The translations under genes were made by a program, and so were the position numbers. A stretch of DNA of 40,373 nucleotides, taken from Candidatus Colwelliibacteriota bacterium. GTDB lineage: Bacteria > Patescibacteriota > Minisyncoccia > UBA6257 > Colwellbacteraceae. The stretch is from positions 1-40,373 of the forward strand of contig JACOXB010000002.1 in NCBI GenBank assembly GCA_016176505.1, read 5' to 3'. The notes beneath the pieces are model-generated. The model saw nothing but the letters and a program-made list of their open reading frames with translations, did not search any database and was not told where the DNA came from. How positions within the stretch are numbered: position 1 is the first letter of the stretch; each line of letters opens with the position of its first letter. Shown piece after piece: positions 28,177-37,904 of the stretch.

Positions 28177-29280
28177 TTAACTGGGCCGATGATAGCTAGG
28201 TTGAGTAGCGAGAGCGTCCGAGGTCTCAAGGTTAAGCATTAGATTCCCGACTAAATGATCTTTAGCGTGCTGGAGTTCACCCTCAGAAACAGGTTCACTT
28301 ATAAATCGCCTATATTCTCCAAGAATAGCCTGAATAACTTCATTGGTTCGCCGTCCATCAACCCCGGCTCGAGCATTTAAATAGCCGTGATCAATATAAA
28401 GAATGGGATCAGCGCCAACGTAGTAAGCTGCGCCCATTTCACCCCTGATCTTCTGAAAAAGCCGCGAACTCATTCCCCCTCCCAGAATATCGGCGAGGAC
28501 CATTAGAGTATAGCGGCGGGGATCTAAGAAATCGAAAGTTCTGAATCCCAGTAGGAGGTGAGTCTGGTCTGTCTCTTTAAATCTTAAAAGAATATTGGGC
28601 TTATCTTGTTTCTCTTCTATCTTGCTCTTATTCGCCTTAGGACCAGCGGGGATACCGGCGAAAGCTGACTTAATTAAGTCGATCGTTTTTGATTCCTCAA
28701 TAGCGCCGGCGGCCACAATAACCGTAGATGAAGCTACATAATTTTCATCGCGATATTTAATAAAATCTTCTCTCTTAAGATTTCTAATTATCTCCTTTCG
28801 ACCAGCCACATCCCAACCAGCCGGCTGATCGCCGTAAAGCAACTCAGTGAACAAATCGTGTATCTTCTTCATCGGGATATCCTCCTCCATATTCATTTCT
28901 TCGATGATAACCCCCCTCTCTTTCTCGATTTCAGCCGGATCAAAGATTGGATTCAGATACATATCCGAAACAATATCTAAGATCCTATCAAAGTGTTTTT
29001 TATCTGCTTTAGCAAAATAGCCAGTTAATTCGTGCGCAGTAAATGCATTATAAGCAGCGCCGATACTATCAAGTTCTTTTGAAATATCAATCGCCTTCGG
29101 CCTCTTTTTAGTTCCTTTAAAACAAAGATGTTCTAGGAAATGAGAAAGGCCGTTTATCTCTTTAGTTTCGTATTCGGAGCCGGCCTCGACTAAAACGAGA
29201 ATGGTGGCAGCCAGATTTCCAGGCTGAGGAACAGTAATAATCCGGAGCCCGTTATCTAGAACAGTCTTTGTATATTTCAT
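28177..29280 (-). pseudogene. M16 (insulinase-like) zinc peptidase, 3' end frameshifted by internal deletion
   Basis: HFLEHLCFKGTKKR zinc motif, DEMNMEEDIP; ends ..LETSDALATQPSYHRPS while the remnant C-terminus LAIIGPVKEEAELRDILKLA* is readable in another frame at 28137-28199. Confidence 0.75.
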
Positions 29281-30557
29281 AACTTCCCTTTTAAGTAGTC
29301 GGCTAGTTCTTCGATTTTTACTCTTTCCTGATTCATGCTGTCCCGGTCGCGGACCGTTACCGTCTGGTCCTCAAGCGACTGGAAGTCGACCGTGACGCAA
29401 TAAGGCGTGCCGATTTCATCCTGGGCATAATAACGCTTGCCAATATTACCCCGATCATCCCACGCCGTCATATAACGAGAACGGGACTCGTTATAGATTT
29501 GGCGGGCGAGGTCTACGAGTTCTGGCTTATTAGCCAAAAGGGGGAACACAGCCACTTTGTAGGGCGCAAGTTCCGGTTTTAAGCGTAAAACTATTCTTTC
29601 CGGATCACTATCGTCATAGGCCTCGGCGAGAACAGCCAAGACGGTCCGATCCACTCCCCAGGTCGGCTCAATCACATGCGGCCAGAATTCTTCGTTAGTT
29701 TCCGGATCGCGATATTTCAGATTTTCTCCCGAAAATTTTTCGTGGTTTTTTAAATCAAAATCAGTCCGATAAGCCAAACCGTATAGCTCTTTTTGGCCAA
29801 AAGGAAAATCGTATTCAAAATCAATAGTTCGCTTTGAATAATGAGCCCGATCACTTTCCGAAATCTCATGTTCGTGGACTTTCTGAAGATCAATGCCTAA
29901 ATCTTTAATCCAGGCGAGCATCTCCTTCCGCCATTCCTCAAACCACCTTTCCCATTCTTTCTCCTGAACAAAGTATTCGATTTCCATCATCTCAAATTCC
30001 CTTAAGCGAAAGATAAAGTTACCGGGTGTAATTTCGTTTCTAAAAGCCCGACCGATTTGGGCAATACCAAAAGGCAAACTAACCCGAGTTGAATCAAGCA
30101 CATTTTTAAAATCAACAAACATTCCCTGAGCTGTTTCAGGCCGGAAGTAAACAATATTTGCGCTCTCTTCGGCCGGGCCCATAAAAGATTTAAACATTAA
30201 GTTAAACTGCTTGGCTTCACTAAAATCTTCGCCGCCGCAATTCGGACATTTTAATGTATCGTTTTCGTCTTCACGAAAACGAGTGTGGCATTTTTTACAC
30301 TCAACTAAGGGGTCGGAAAATTCTTTCAAATGACCGCTCGCTTCCCAAACTTTGGGGTTCATAATCAGGGTTGAATCAAGGCCGACGATGTCATCCCGAC
30401 GGTGGACAAACCGCTCCCACCAAAGGTTTTTGATATTATTTTTAAGTTCAACCCCCAAAGGGCCGTAGTCATAGCTATTAGCCAGACCCCCGTAGATTTC
30501 CGAACTCGGGAAGATAAAGCCTCTTCGTTTAGCTAGGGAAATGATTTTCTCCATCAT
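29277..30557 (-). CDS. glyS: glycyl-tRNA synthetase (alpha2 type)
   Basis: RRGFIFPSSEIYGGLANSYDYGPLG, CKKCHTRF..CPNCGG, RPETAQGMF. Confidence 0.97.
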   Translation of the reverse strand: MMEKIISLAKRRGFIFPSSEIYGGLANSYDYGPLGVELKNNIKNLWWERFVHRRDDIVGLDSTLIMNPKVWEASGHLKEFSDPLVECKKCHTRFREDENDTLKCPNCGGEDFSEAKQFNLMFKSFMGPAEESANIVYFRPETAQGMFVDFKNVLDSTRVSLPFGIAQIGRAFRNEITPGNFIFRLREFEMMEIEYFVQEKEWERWFEEWRKEMLAWIKDLGIDLQKVHEHEISESDRAHYSKRTIDFEYDFPFGQKELYGLAYRTDFDLKNHEKFSGENLKYRDPETNEEFWPHVIEPTWGVDRTVLAVLAEAYDDSDPERIVLRLKPELAPYKVAVFPLLANKPELVDLARQIYNESRSRYMTAWDDRGNIGKRYYAQDEIGTPYCVTVDFQSLEDQTVTVRDRDSMNQERVKIEELADYLKGKL

Positions 30558-32287
30558 GGTATAACTGTGCCGTCGCCTTCTTTAACTGTTGAGTCGGCCG
30601 GGAGGCGGGTATTAACCGGTTCGGCCGTGGCTCGAATCTCCTCGCCAGTCCACTCGTCTCTCGCGCTCACTCTAGTCTCCCCAATAAGCGGCAGATACTG
30701 GCCGATCCGATTGCTCCTTGGGATCGCCTCAACCTGGAAAACGGCTTCTGGCTTCTCGCCTAAGACTCCTAGAGTAGCAGAGATATTGCCTGGCCGCCAA
30801 ATAACTTCACCTGATTTTTCATCAAATTCCGGCAAACTCTCGACATTGCTTTTTACCTTACCTGTAAAACTAACGCCCTCCTCAAGCCTGGCTCTTACCT
30901 CAACGCCGGTTAAATCAGTGGTGAAGTTCGTAAGCTGCCAATGAATAGTGAAATCAGTTGGCGCGCCCACTTTCGGCGGCAAAGGCCCCTGGTTAATAAT
31001 AAAGGTTCCGGCGTCTCTAAAATAGGCCAGGGCCTCAACCCGAATCTCGCCCCGGATTTTTGTCTCAAGCGTTTTAGAATTTACGGTTTTACTAATTGCC
31101 ACAGGATAAGGCACGGTTGGCGATTCAATCTCGGCTTTGACTCTCAAGGAAAAATTCTTATCGCTTAGTTTGATAATTGAATAATTTTCTTTAGTTTTTA
31201 TTAAGAATCCGAATTGGCCGGTCTCGTTAGGGCTAAACTCTTCAAGCTCAGAAAATCTTGAAGAATCCCAAACCAAGGTATTTGTTCCGCGGATAAACCT
31301 GGCGTCACTGACCAAAGTATTAAAATCAAACATTTCGCCAGTAAGCGAGGCTCGAACGACAACATCTTTTAGGGTTGTGTCGGTGTTGTTACGGAAAGTA
31401 ACGAGATATTTTAATTCTTCGCCCCGGCCGACTGACTCTCTTGGATTTTCAAGCTCCAAATTTAAGGAGAGCGGCGAAGTGTTAAGACTGACCAATTTCT
31501 CCGATTTTAAGAGAGTATGTTCTTCGCCAAAAAGATTCATGCCAACCCGGCCGGTTAAAGTAAAAACTGAGCCGTCCTCGAGATCAGCCTTGCCCCGAAT
31601 CACTAATCTGTCTTCGCGCTCGAACTCGTCCAGAGACCAACCATTATCCCCAATATCCGGGGCCTGATCCGTTTCAACGAGAGTAAATCCTCGCGGATAA
31701 TCCAAGTAAAAATTCCAGTCCTCAAGAGACTCAAGGTCTTCTCCCCTTTTTAAAATAACCGTGCTTTCGAATTCTTCGCCTCGGTAGACAGACTCTGGCG
31801 CCTCAAGCCTGAGTTCAAACTCCGGCCTTTTGACTGCTAGTTCGGTTTCAATTCTTTTTTCAAAAGTGGCAGATATGCCGCTGGGCGAGTAAAAAAGAGT
31901 GGCCCTAAGGTCGTAGCGGAGATCAAGATCTCCCTCGGCCGGAGCGGCTACCACCTTAATACTCTCGCGGTACATTCGGCTCGCGCCAATATCGCCGATT
32001 TCTCTTGTTACGGTTCTATCTTCGGGCGCATCAACTAAATACAAATTGTCGGGCAGATAAACCGTTACCCTCGCCTCTCTTAGGGCTCGCGTTCGATGAT
32101 TGACTAATCTCATTTCTAAATCAAAAGGGATGCCGAGTTCGATCTCTTCCTCGCCAGCTTTCGCGATTTGAAGCTCAATTTCTTTTTCGGTCGAAAACTT
32201 ATAAACGTAAAAGCCGGCGCCCGATAGAACGAGAAGGGCGACAATAACCGCGATTACTTTATTTCTTTTTGAAGCGAAAGACAGCAT
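30554..32287 (-). CDS. membrane-anchored protein with tandem Ig/DUF11-like beta domains
   Basis: N-terminal TM; repeated N.........VTV.LP.....V....(R)I-type domains. Confidence 0.6.
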   Translation of the reverse strand: MLSFASKRNKVIAVIVALLVLSGAGFYVYKFSTEKEIELQIAKAGEEEIELGIPFDLEMRLVNHRTRALREARVTVYLPDNLYLVDAPEDRTVTREIGDIGASRMYRESIKVVAAPAEGDLDLRYDLRATLFYSPSGISATFEKRIETELAVKRPEFELRLEAPESVYRGEEFESTVILKRGEDLESLEDWNFYLDYPRGFTLVETDQAPDIGDNGWSLDEFEREDRLVIRGKADLEDGSVFTLTGRVGMNLFGEEHTLLKSEKLVSLNTSPLSLNLELENPRESVGRGEELKYLVTFRNNTDTTLKDVVVRASLTGEMFDFNTLVSDARFIRGTNTLVWDSSRFSELEEFSPNETGQFGFLIKTKENYSIIKLSDKNFSLRVKAEIESPTVPYPVAISKTVNSKTLETKIRGEIRVEALAYFRDAGTFIINQGPLPPKVGAPTDFTIHWQLTNFTTDLTGVEVRARLEEGVSFTGKVKSNVESLPEFDEKSGEVIWRPGNISATLGVLGEKPEAVFQVEAIPRSNRIGQYLPLIGETRVSARDEWTGEEIRATAEPVNTRLPADSTVKEGDGTVIP

Positions 32288-32804
32288 TCTCTTTTCCTAA
32301 CGAACCGGCGAGCCTAGCGTAGCAAGACTCACATAAAAATATTACATCCGGAGTGATAAAATAAACAATTTGCCCCGAACCGCAGTTAACACAGAGGCTC
32401 TCGTCACTATAAAAACCAAGCACGGTTAAGGTTTTTTCATAAGTTCCCTCATCAAGTTCGCCTTGATGCGCCGCCTCTTTCACTAGTTGCCAAAGGGGGT
32501 AGTCCGGTTCGGCCCAGGGAGTAACTTGATTTAGGAAATCTAAAAAGCGAAGGAAATCCGCGCTCTTATTCTTCGGCCGCTCGCCCAGGACATCAGCTAG
32601 CTGAAGCCGATTCTTCTCTACCAATCTCGCCCGAACTAGGTTCCCGGGCAAAAGATGGGGCGAAAGTTTTGAGAGCGGCCTGCGACTACTCTTTACGAAA
32701 GCTTCAACTTTGCCAAGGTCTTTGGTGAAAAGGGTAACAAGCTCGTCAAACTCGGCTTGGGGTCGCCGGCCAAGCACCAAGGCTTCAGTATAATGCTCGA
32801 TCAC
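32259..32804 (-). CDS. recO: DNA repair protein RecO
   Basis: TEALVLGRRPQAEFDELVTLFTKDLGKVEAFVKSSRRPLSKLSPHL; C-terminal Cys residues. Confidence 0.9.
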   Translation of the reverse strand: MIEHYTEALVLGRRPQAEFDELVTLFTKDLGKVEAFVKSSRRPLSKLSPHLLPGNLVRARLVEKNRLQLADVLGERPKNKSADFLRFLDFLNQVTPWAEPDYPLWQLVKEAAHQGELDEGTYEKTLTVLGFYSDESLCVNCGSGQIVYFITPDVIFLCESCYARLAGSLGKENAVFRFKKK

Positions 32805-32838
32805 TGGTCTTATTTTACCATTATTTAAGCCATTTTTA

Positions 32839-32863
32839 GCCTGCTTTAGCTGGCGAGGCAGGC
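32839..32863. repeat. intergenic copy of a GCCTGC..GCAGGC palindromic element
   Basis: GCCTGCTTTAGCTGGCGAGGCAGGC. Confidence 0.65.
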
Positions 32864-32924
32864 CTCTTTGACTTATCCACTAGGGGTTGAAAAAAGAGGC
32901 TAAATCTGCTAGACTAATATAAGC

Positions 32925-32962
32925 GGTAAGGCTCCCATAAAGGGAGTTTTTTACTGCCTACC
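32925..32962 (+). promoter_or_regulatory. leader stem-loop abutting start codon of the 3D-domain gene
   Basis: CTCCC-ATAAA-GGGAG-TTTTTT (32932-32952) enclosed by GGT(a)AGGC / GCCTACC; ATG at 32963. Confidence 0.45.
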
Positions 32963-33424
32963 ATGAGTAGATACCTCATCTCGGCGCTTCTACTTATCAG
33001 TCTGGGAACCTTGAAAATGGGAATAATCGGTGGGGCAAGCGGTTCGGCTGCAAGTCCCGAAGACGGCGAATCAAGCGAGACTTCAAGCGCTCTTCTTAAC
33101 CAGGCTCCAATTGTGGAAGAGAAGTCCGATGACTCGAAGCAAATCGTTGTGGTTACTGTCACCGGTTATTCGAGTAGTGTTGAAGAAACGGATGATACGC
33201 CGTTCACTACCGCATTAGGAACAAAGGTCCGGCCCGGAGTCGCAGCTGCTAATTGGCTGCCGCTCGGTGCCGAAATTAAGATGCCCGATCTCTTCGGTGA
33301 TCAGGTATTCGTAATTGAAGATAGAATGAACCGAAGGCATCCTAATCGAGTAGATATTTGGTTTCCAACTGCGAATGAAGCGTTGCGGTTCGGTATCAGA
33401 GAGACCCGAATCGAAATCTTATAA
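32963..33424 (+). CDS. secreted 3D (Asp-Asp-Asp) domain protein
   Basis: N-terminal TM/signal; VTGYSSSVEETDDTPFTTALGTKVRPGVAAANWLPLGAEIKMPDLFGDQVFVIEDRMNRRHPNRVDIWF. Confidence 0.88.
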   Translation: MSRYLISALLLISLGTLKMGIIGGASGSAASPEDGESSETSSALLNQAPIVEEKSDDSKQIVVVTVTGYSSSVEETDDTPFTTALGTKVRPGVAAANWLPLGAEIKMPDLFGDQVFVIEDRMNRRHPNRVDIWFPTANEALRFGIRETRIEIL

Positions 33425-33453
33425 GCAAAACCCGCCCTCCGGCGGGTTTTGCC
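33425..33453. terminator. bidirectional intrinsic terminator
   Basis: GCAAAACCCGCC-CTCC-GGCGGGTTTTGC. Confidence 0.9.
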
Positions 33454-33499
33454 TTACTGACTGAAAATAGGACGGCGCCAGAGGACTCTGTGCCGTCCC

Positions 33500-33973
33500 C
33501 TAGCGCCTGAGGAACGATGAGCTGCCGGCGGGTAAGCCCACTCGATCGGCGAGTAGGGCCTCGCCATATCTCTGAACCATAGCTTCGATTTCGGCTCTGA
33601 ACGGCATTGCCATTAACGGAATATCGATACAGAGCCTCGCTATCGAAGCTTTAAGGCTTAGAGATTGCTCCAGGGTCAAAAGGACTGACACCGTGGAGCC
33701 CAGAAGAGAGAACCTCCCCAACCCGAGCCTGAAGCTGACTTCGATCTGGTCGCCATCCCACTCCTCCCGGGGCCGGCTAATCCGGAACCGGAATGGAAGA
33801 CGCGCCAGTTCTTCTCCCAACCTAGAGACGAGGGTTCGGATGTCGGCGTTACCGCTTCCCTCTGCGCCGCCAGCAAACTGCGCCCTCAACTCATTAAGGA
33901 TAAGCCTGAGCCGCTCGAGGGCTTGCTCGCGACTGAGATTGTGCGGAACGATTATGTCGACCTTCGCCGCCAT
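33500..33973 (-). CDS. polyhydroxyalkanoic-acid-system-like (PHA_gran_rgn) small protein, tentative
   Basis: VDIIVPHNLSREQALERLRLILNELRAQF start and C-terminal I..MVQRYGEALL helix. Confidence 0.4.
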   Translation of the reverse strand: MAAKVDIIVPHNLSREQALERLRLILNELRAQFAGGAEGSGNADIRTLVSRLGEELARLPFRFRISRPREEWDGDQIEVSFRLGLGRFSLLGSTVSVLLTLEQSLSLKASIARLCIDIPLMAMPFRAEIEAMVQRYGEALLADRVGLPAGSSSFLRR

Positions 33974-34104
33974 TTTGGCCTCCGCTTCCTAGTTCTGGCC
34001 GTTCTGGCCGCCGGCCGAACGTCGCGGCCCCACTGAATTAGGGCTATCGCGAGGACAGCAACTACGAAGACCGCGATGCTGATGACTAACGCCCCATCTG
34101 ACAT
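33952..34104 (-). CDS. small single-TM protein (50 aa), overlapping start of 33500-33973
   Basis: MSDGALVISIAVFVVAVLAIALIQWGRDVRPAARTARTRKRRPKWRRRST* with SD AGGGGG upstream; below ORF-track cutoff. Confidence 0.5.
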   Translation of the reverse strand: MSDGALVISIAVFVVAVLAIALIQWGRDVRPAARTARTRKRRPKWRRRST

Positions 34105-34182
34105 GGTTCCCCCTTTTTCAGAGAATCAAGGATCGGAATACTGTCTAATTTAATACTAATTGATATAATCAATAAAAACGAG

Positions 34183-34734
34183 GTGGGTAAATCGCTTAAA
34201 ATTCTTTTCATCACTAATGGCATTTTTGTTTTTGCCGCCGCGCTTCTCGGGCCGCTCTACGCTATCTATGTTTGGGGGATAAATAAGGCATTGCTTTCGG
34301 TCAGCTTCTCCTGGTTCGCCTTTCTCGCCTCGAGTATTATTTTTACTTACCTTGTTTCACTCTGGGGCGACAAGATAAAAGAGACCGAGTATCTGCTTCT
34401 TTTGAGTTATTTAATTAGGGCGGTCGCTTGGTTTCTTTTCATTTTCGCTGCCTCTATCCCAGCCGTAATAGGGATTCAGGTAATCTTGGGTGTTGGCGAA
34501 GCCCTAGGCGCTCCCTCTTTTGGAACTATCCTCGCAGAGCACCTGCCCCAAGGCCGTTATGTTAGGGCTTATTCTGATTATCAAATGATTAATTTGCTCG
34601 TCAGCGCGGTTGGAGTCCTACTCGGCGGAGTGATTGTTTCCCAATTCGGTTTTAATACCCTTTTTGTCAGTATGTCTATTTTGGCCCTGGCAGCTACTTT
34701 TATCACTGCCATCCAACCAAGGGAATTGCTCTAA
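34183..34734 (+). CDS. half-length (about 6 TM) MFS-like transporter
   Basis: GPLYAIYVWGI...GVGEALGAPSFGTILAEHL; GTG start, TATAAT 34164-34169 close upstream. Confidence 0.7.
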   Translation: MGKSLKILFITNGIFVFAAALLGPLYAIYVWGINKALLSVSFSWFAFLASSIIFTYLVSLWGDKIKETEYLLLLSYLIRAVAWFLFIFAASIPAVIGIQVILGVGEALGAPSFGTILAEHLPQGRYVRAYSDYQMINLLVSAVGVLLGGVIVSQFGFNTLFVSMSILALAATFITAIQPRELL

Positions 34735-34778
34735 GTTTTTATTCTGTGTATCTCTATACAACCACGCTCGAACCTATT

Positions 34779-35276
34779 TTAGCAAGTACAAATTTTGTTT
34801 ATTTTGCGAGCCGTTAAATAAATCGCAATAAGCATAAGCAGGGTTATGATAACAATAAAATACCAGCGATAACTCAGAACAAAGACAACGCCACCGAATC
34901 CTATGCCGAAAAACGCAAAGAGCGGTGCGAGACAAGAAGCGCAAAAGGCAGTTCCGGCAATGCCAGCAAAAAGAGCACCCAATCCTCCGCCAATTGCCGT
35001 GCTCGCGCTCCCGATCCTTTTTATTTCGCGCATAACGTATGTCTGCATGACTATAAAAAGCGAGGGAAGAGATGAAAGAAGAATAAGCACTAGATAATCA
35101 CGGGAGGTGAAAATATCAAGCTGTATCGCTAGTGTATTGCCCGGCACTGCCCACACGGGGATGAGAACAAAGAGGATAAACATCACCAGAAACAAGCCGA
35201 AAAAGAGAAGAATGTAATTTGGTCTTTTGAGCGGCTCGCGAATACCGAACCACAAAGTATTTAATATGCGTCTCAT
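34779..35276 (-). CDS. integral membrane protein with CxxC in TM, putative mercury/metal transporter of the mer-like operon
   Basis: Multi-TM; GTAFCASCLAPLFAFFGIGFGG; adjacent to merA. Confidence 0.45.
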   Translation of the reverse strand: MRRILNTLWFGIREPLKRPNYILLFFGLFLVMFILFVLIPVWAVPGNTLAIQLDIFTSRDYLVLILLSSLPSLFIVMQTYVMREIKRIGSASTAIGGGLGALFAGIAGTAFCASCLAPLFAFFGIGFGGVVFVLSYRWYFIVIITLLMLIAIYLTARKINKICTC

Positions 35277-35277
35277 A

Positions 35278-35307
35278 TTTTTTAGATACAGCTTTTTTAG
35301 ATACAGC
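35278..35307. repeat. 15-bp perfect tandem duplication across merA stop codon
   Basis: TTTTTTAGATACAGC twice. Confidence 0.95.
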
Positions 35308-36641
35308 AGCTTAATTTGCTTATATCTTTTGTGAATGACAGCGCAATAATTTTTATTGCCTCAGAAAGCGTCGGGAACATTGGCAGAGAATTCACCACAT
35401 CGTCAATCGTGTTTTTGTTTTTGATGAGCATCATTGCTTCGGCGATGAGTTCCCCCGCGTTTGGCGCGAGAATATGTACGCCCAAGATTTGTTTTGTTTG
35501 CGGATGAATTGCCATTTTTATCATTCCCTCGGTGCGGCGCATAATGATCGCTTTCGGCACATGTTCAAACGAAACCGTGCGGCAGGCGCAAACGCCCATT
35601 TGCTTCATCTGTTCGTCTTCGGTGAAGCCCACACCGGCAAGCTGGGGATCGGTGAAGATTGTGTACGGCACAGCATTGTAATCAATGGAAAGCGTTGTGC
35701 CTTTAAGTGCGTTTTCTGCAGCAAGCGTGCCTTCGCGTCCGGCAGTCGGCTCAAGACGTAGAGGGCCATTCGTAACATCGCCGACCGCAAAAATATTTGG
35801 ATTTGAAGTTTTGAAATGTTGGTTGACAATAATCGCTTGCCGCTTGTCAATCTCAACACCGACAGCATCAAGACCAAGCCCTTGCGTGTTGGGTGTTTTG
35901 CCTGCCGCCAAAAGTATCTCGTCCGCGGCCGTTTCCTCTTGCGCGCCGTTTATGGTGTATAAGATAACTTTTTTATTATTCTCTTTGCGCGCGTTTTTTA
36001 CCTCAACATTGGTCTTAATAGTAATTTCTTCTTTTGAAAGTATTTCGGCAAGACGATTGGTGAGCTCTTTTTCGGAATGTGGAAAAATTGAATCGCCGCG
36101 CTGTAAAATAGTTACTTTCGTGCCAAAACGGCTGAACATTTGAGCAAACTCTAAACCAAGAGGCCCTGCGCCGACAACCGCCAGTTCTTCCGGCTGTTTT
36201 GGCATTTTAAGAGCTTCGATATGGGTAATAAAACCAGCCTCACGTATTCCCTCAATCGGCGGAACATTAGCAGTAGAGCCGGCCGCTATGATGAATTTTG
36301 CCGCGCTCAATCTTTCGCCATTCACTTCCACTTCGTACTTTCTCGTATTTCTCTTGACGCAAATTTTCAACGAGCGAGAGCTCATCTTGTACCACTTTTT
36401 GAAAATCAAAGTTTTTTACTTCAACCTCAATGCCGGGAACGCCGTGATGTTTAGCGTGGTGCAAAACTTCGCCAGCATAAAGAAGCGTTTTTGACGGCAC
36501 GCAACCCACATTGACGCAGGTGCCGCCGAGCGGAAGACCGGCGTTGACCATCGCAGTCTTTGCTTTTAATTCGTTGGCACGAATGGCGGCGGCAAATGCT
36601 CCAGCTCCGCCGCCGATGATGATAAGGTCAAATGTTTTCAT
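35297..36641 (-). pseudogene. merA: mercuric reductase MerA (no N-terminal HMA domain), split by frameshift/deletion near 36331-36350
   Basis: GGTCVNVGCVPSK redox active site in the 36267-36641 ORF; NAD/dimerisation domains and C-terminal LSCCI in the 35297-36409 ORF; the two ORFs overlap in different frames. Confidence 0.85.
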
Positions 36642-36955
36642 AGTTTTAATAATCGCCCTTTTACAATCTTCGTAAGCGGCGATTGTTTAAGTTGATAATA
36701 AACGTGGCGGAAATCCCTTCGGTCTTCCACAATGTCTGCCTCTTTGAGCTTTCGGAGCGTGTGCGAGACGGCGGAAATGGAAACGCCGATAATCTCCGCT
36801 ATTTCGCCAACGGATAGTTCTTTGTGGCGGCAGAGAAGATAGCAGACTTTGAGCCGTGTGGGATCGCCGACCACGTTAAATTCCTCGGCGCACCGGACAA
36901 TTTCTGCTTCATTTTGAAGTTCTTTTTGGAGTTGTTTAGTTTTCTTCGTTTGCAT
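36638..36955 (-). CDS. ArsR/SmtB-family metalloregulator
   Basis: DPTRLKVCYLLCRHKELSVGEIAEIIGVSISAVSHTLRKLKEADIVEDRRDFRHVYYQL wHTH. Confidence 0.92.
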   Translation of the reverse strand: MQTKKTKQLQKELQNEAEIVRCAEEFNVVGDPTRLKVCYLLCRHKELSVGEIAEIIGVSISAVSHTLRKLKEADIVEDRRDFRHVYYQLKQSPLTKIVKGRLLKL

Positions 36956-37091
36956 AGCTATTCAAATGATAGCACAAACAGAAAATCTGCACAATAAAAA
37001 TTTTTTGATGGCGACGAAAAATTTCTGGCCTCCCGCGAGGACGCGGCGGAAAGGAAACTCAAAGGGGAAATTCCGACAAAGTTAGTTTTGG

Positions 37092-37176
<85 letters not shown>

Positions 37177-37904
37177 GTTATGAGTTTCGTTTATTCTAAA
37201 GATTTTCTCTCCTTTAGTAAACTTCCTCGTTAAATAGGTGATACTTTCACCATGATACATCTTATTCCATATAATGGATGTTTCTGCCTTCGCGAATCTC
37301 AGATGCAGGACGCCTCTTCCGCCTTTACCGATTTTCCCCCTCACCGACACTAAGCGGTTAAGCGTCTTCTGTAGCCAAACAAGGAAGACAAGACTTGCTG
37401 AAGCAAAAGTTAAATAAAACATATAGCTACTTTTCCAACGCGGATCCCAGTAAGCGTATATAGTTCCGTCGCCGTCAAAACATCCACGCAGGAAGTCGAA
37501 GAAAAATTTATCAGGGATTCTCAATGACCCGATAATCTTGGACTTATTGGGCATCAAACCAATTCCCGTTAACCATCTATAAAATAAGATGTCTCCAAAC
37601 TGCACTCGAAAAAATCTTTTATCCGCACTACTTCCACTCGCCTTCCTTCCAATTTTAGATTCTAAGCCTAAACATTCCCTGAAATTCATAACCTGCTCTA
37701 AATCTTTCGAGCTTAAATCTATATGCCTCCCGTCTTTCGAAAGGGAACCGTCAGCGGTTAGAAGTCCGATAGCGTAAGCTAAATTAGGAGACCACTTGAT
37801 TTTTACATTGCCTTGTGGCTTGGCGCCCCTGCTCATGCCTCAATTATATAGCGTCTACCTATTTATTAGAAGTATATAACTGTGCCCGAAACAGAACTCG
37901 GAGT

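Noticed and set aside
33425-33453. Strong inverted repeat as a novel element
   Set aside because: Ordinary bidirectional intrinsic terminator between convergent genes.
34183-34734. Half-length MFS gene as a truncated pseudogene
   Set aside because: It has its own promoter-like TATAAT, a clean start and stop, and short MFS-like halves are, to my recollection, common in CPR genomes.
35685-36143. 152-aa plus ORF opposite merA
   Set aside because: Low-complexity Ser/Ala-rich antisense shadow ORF.
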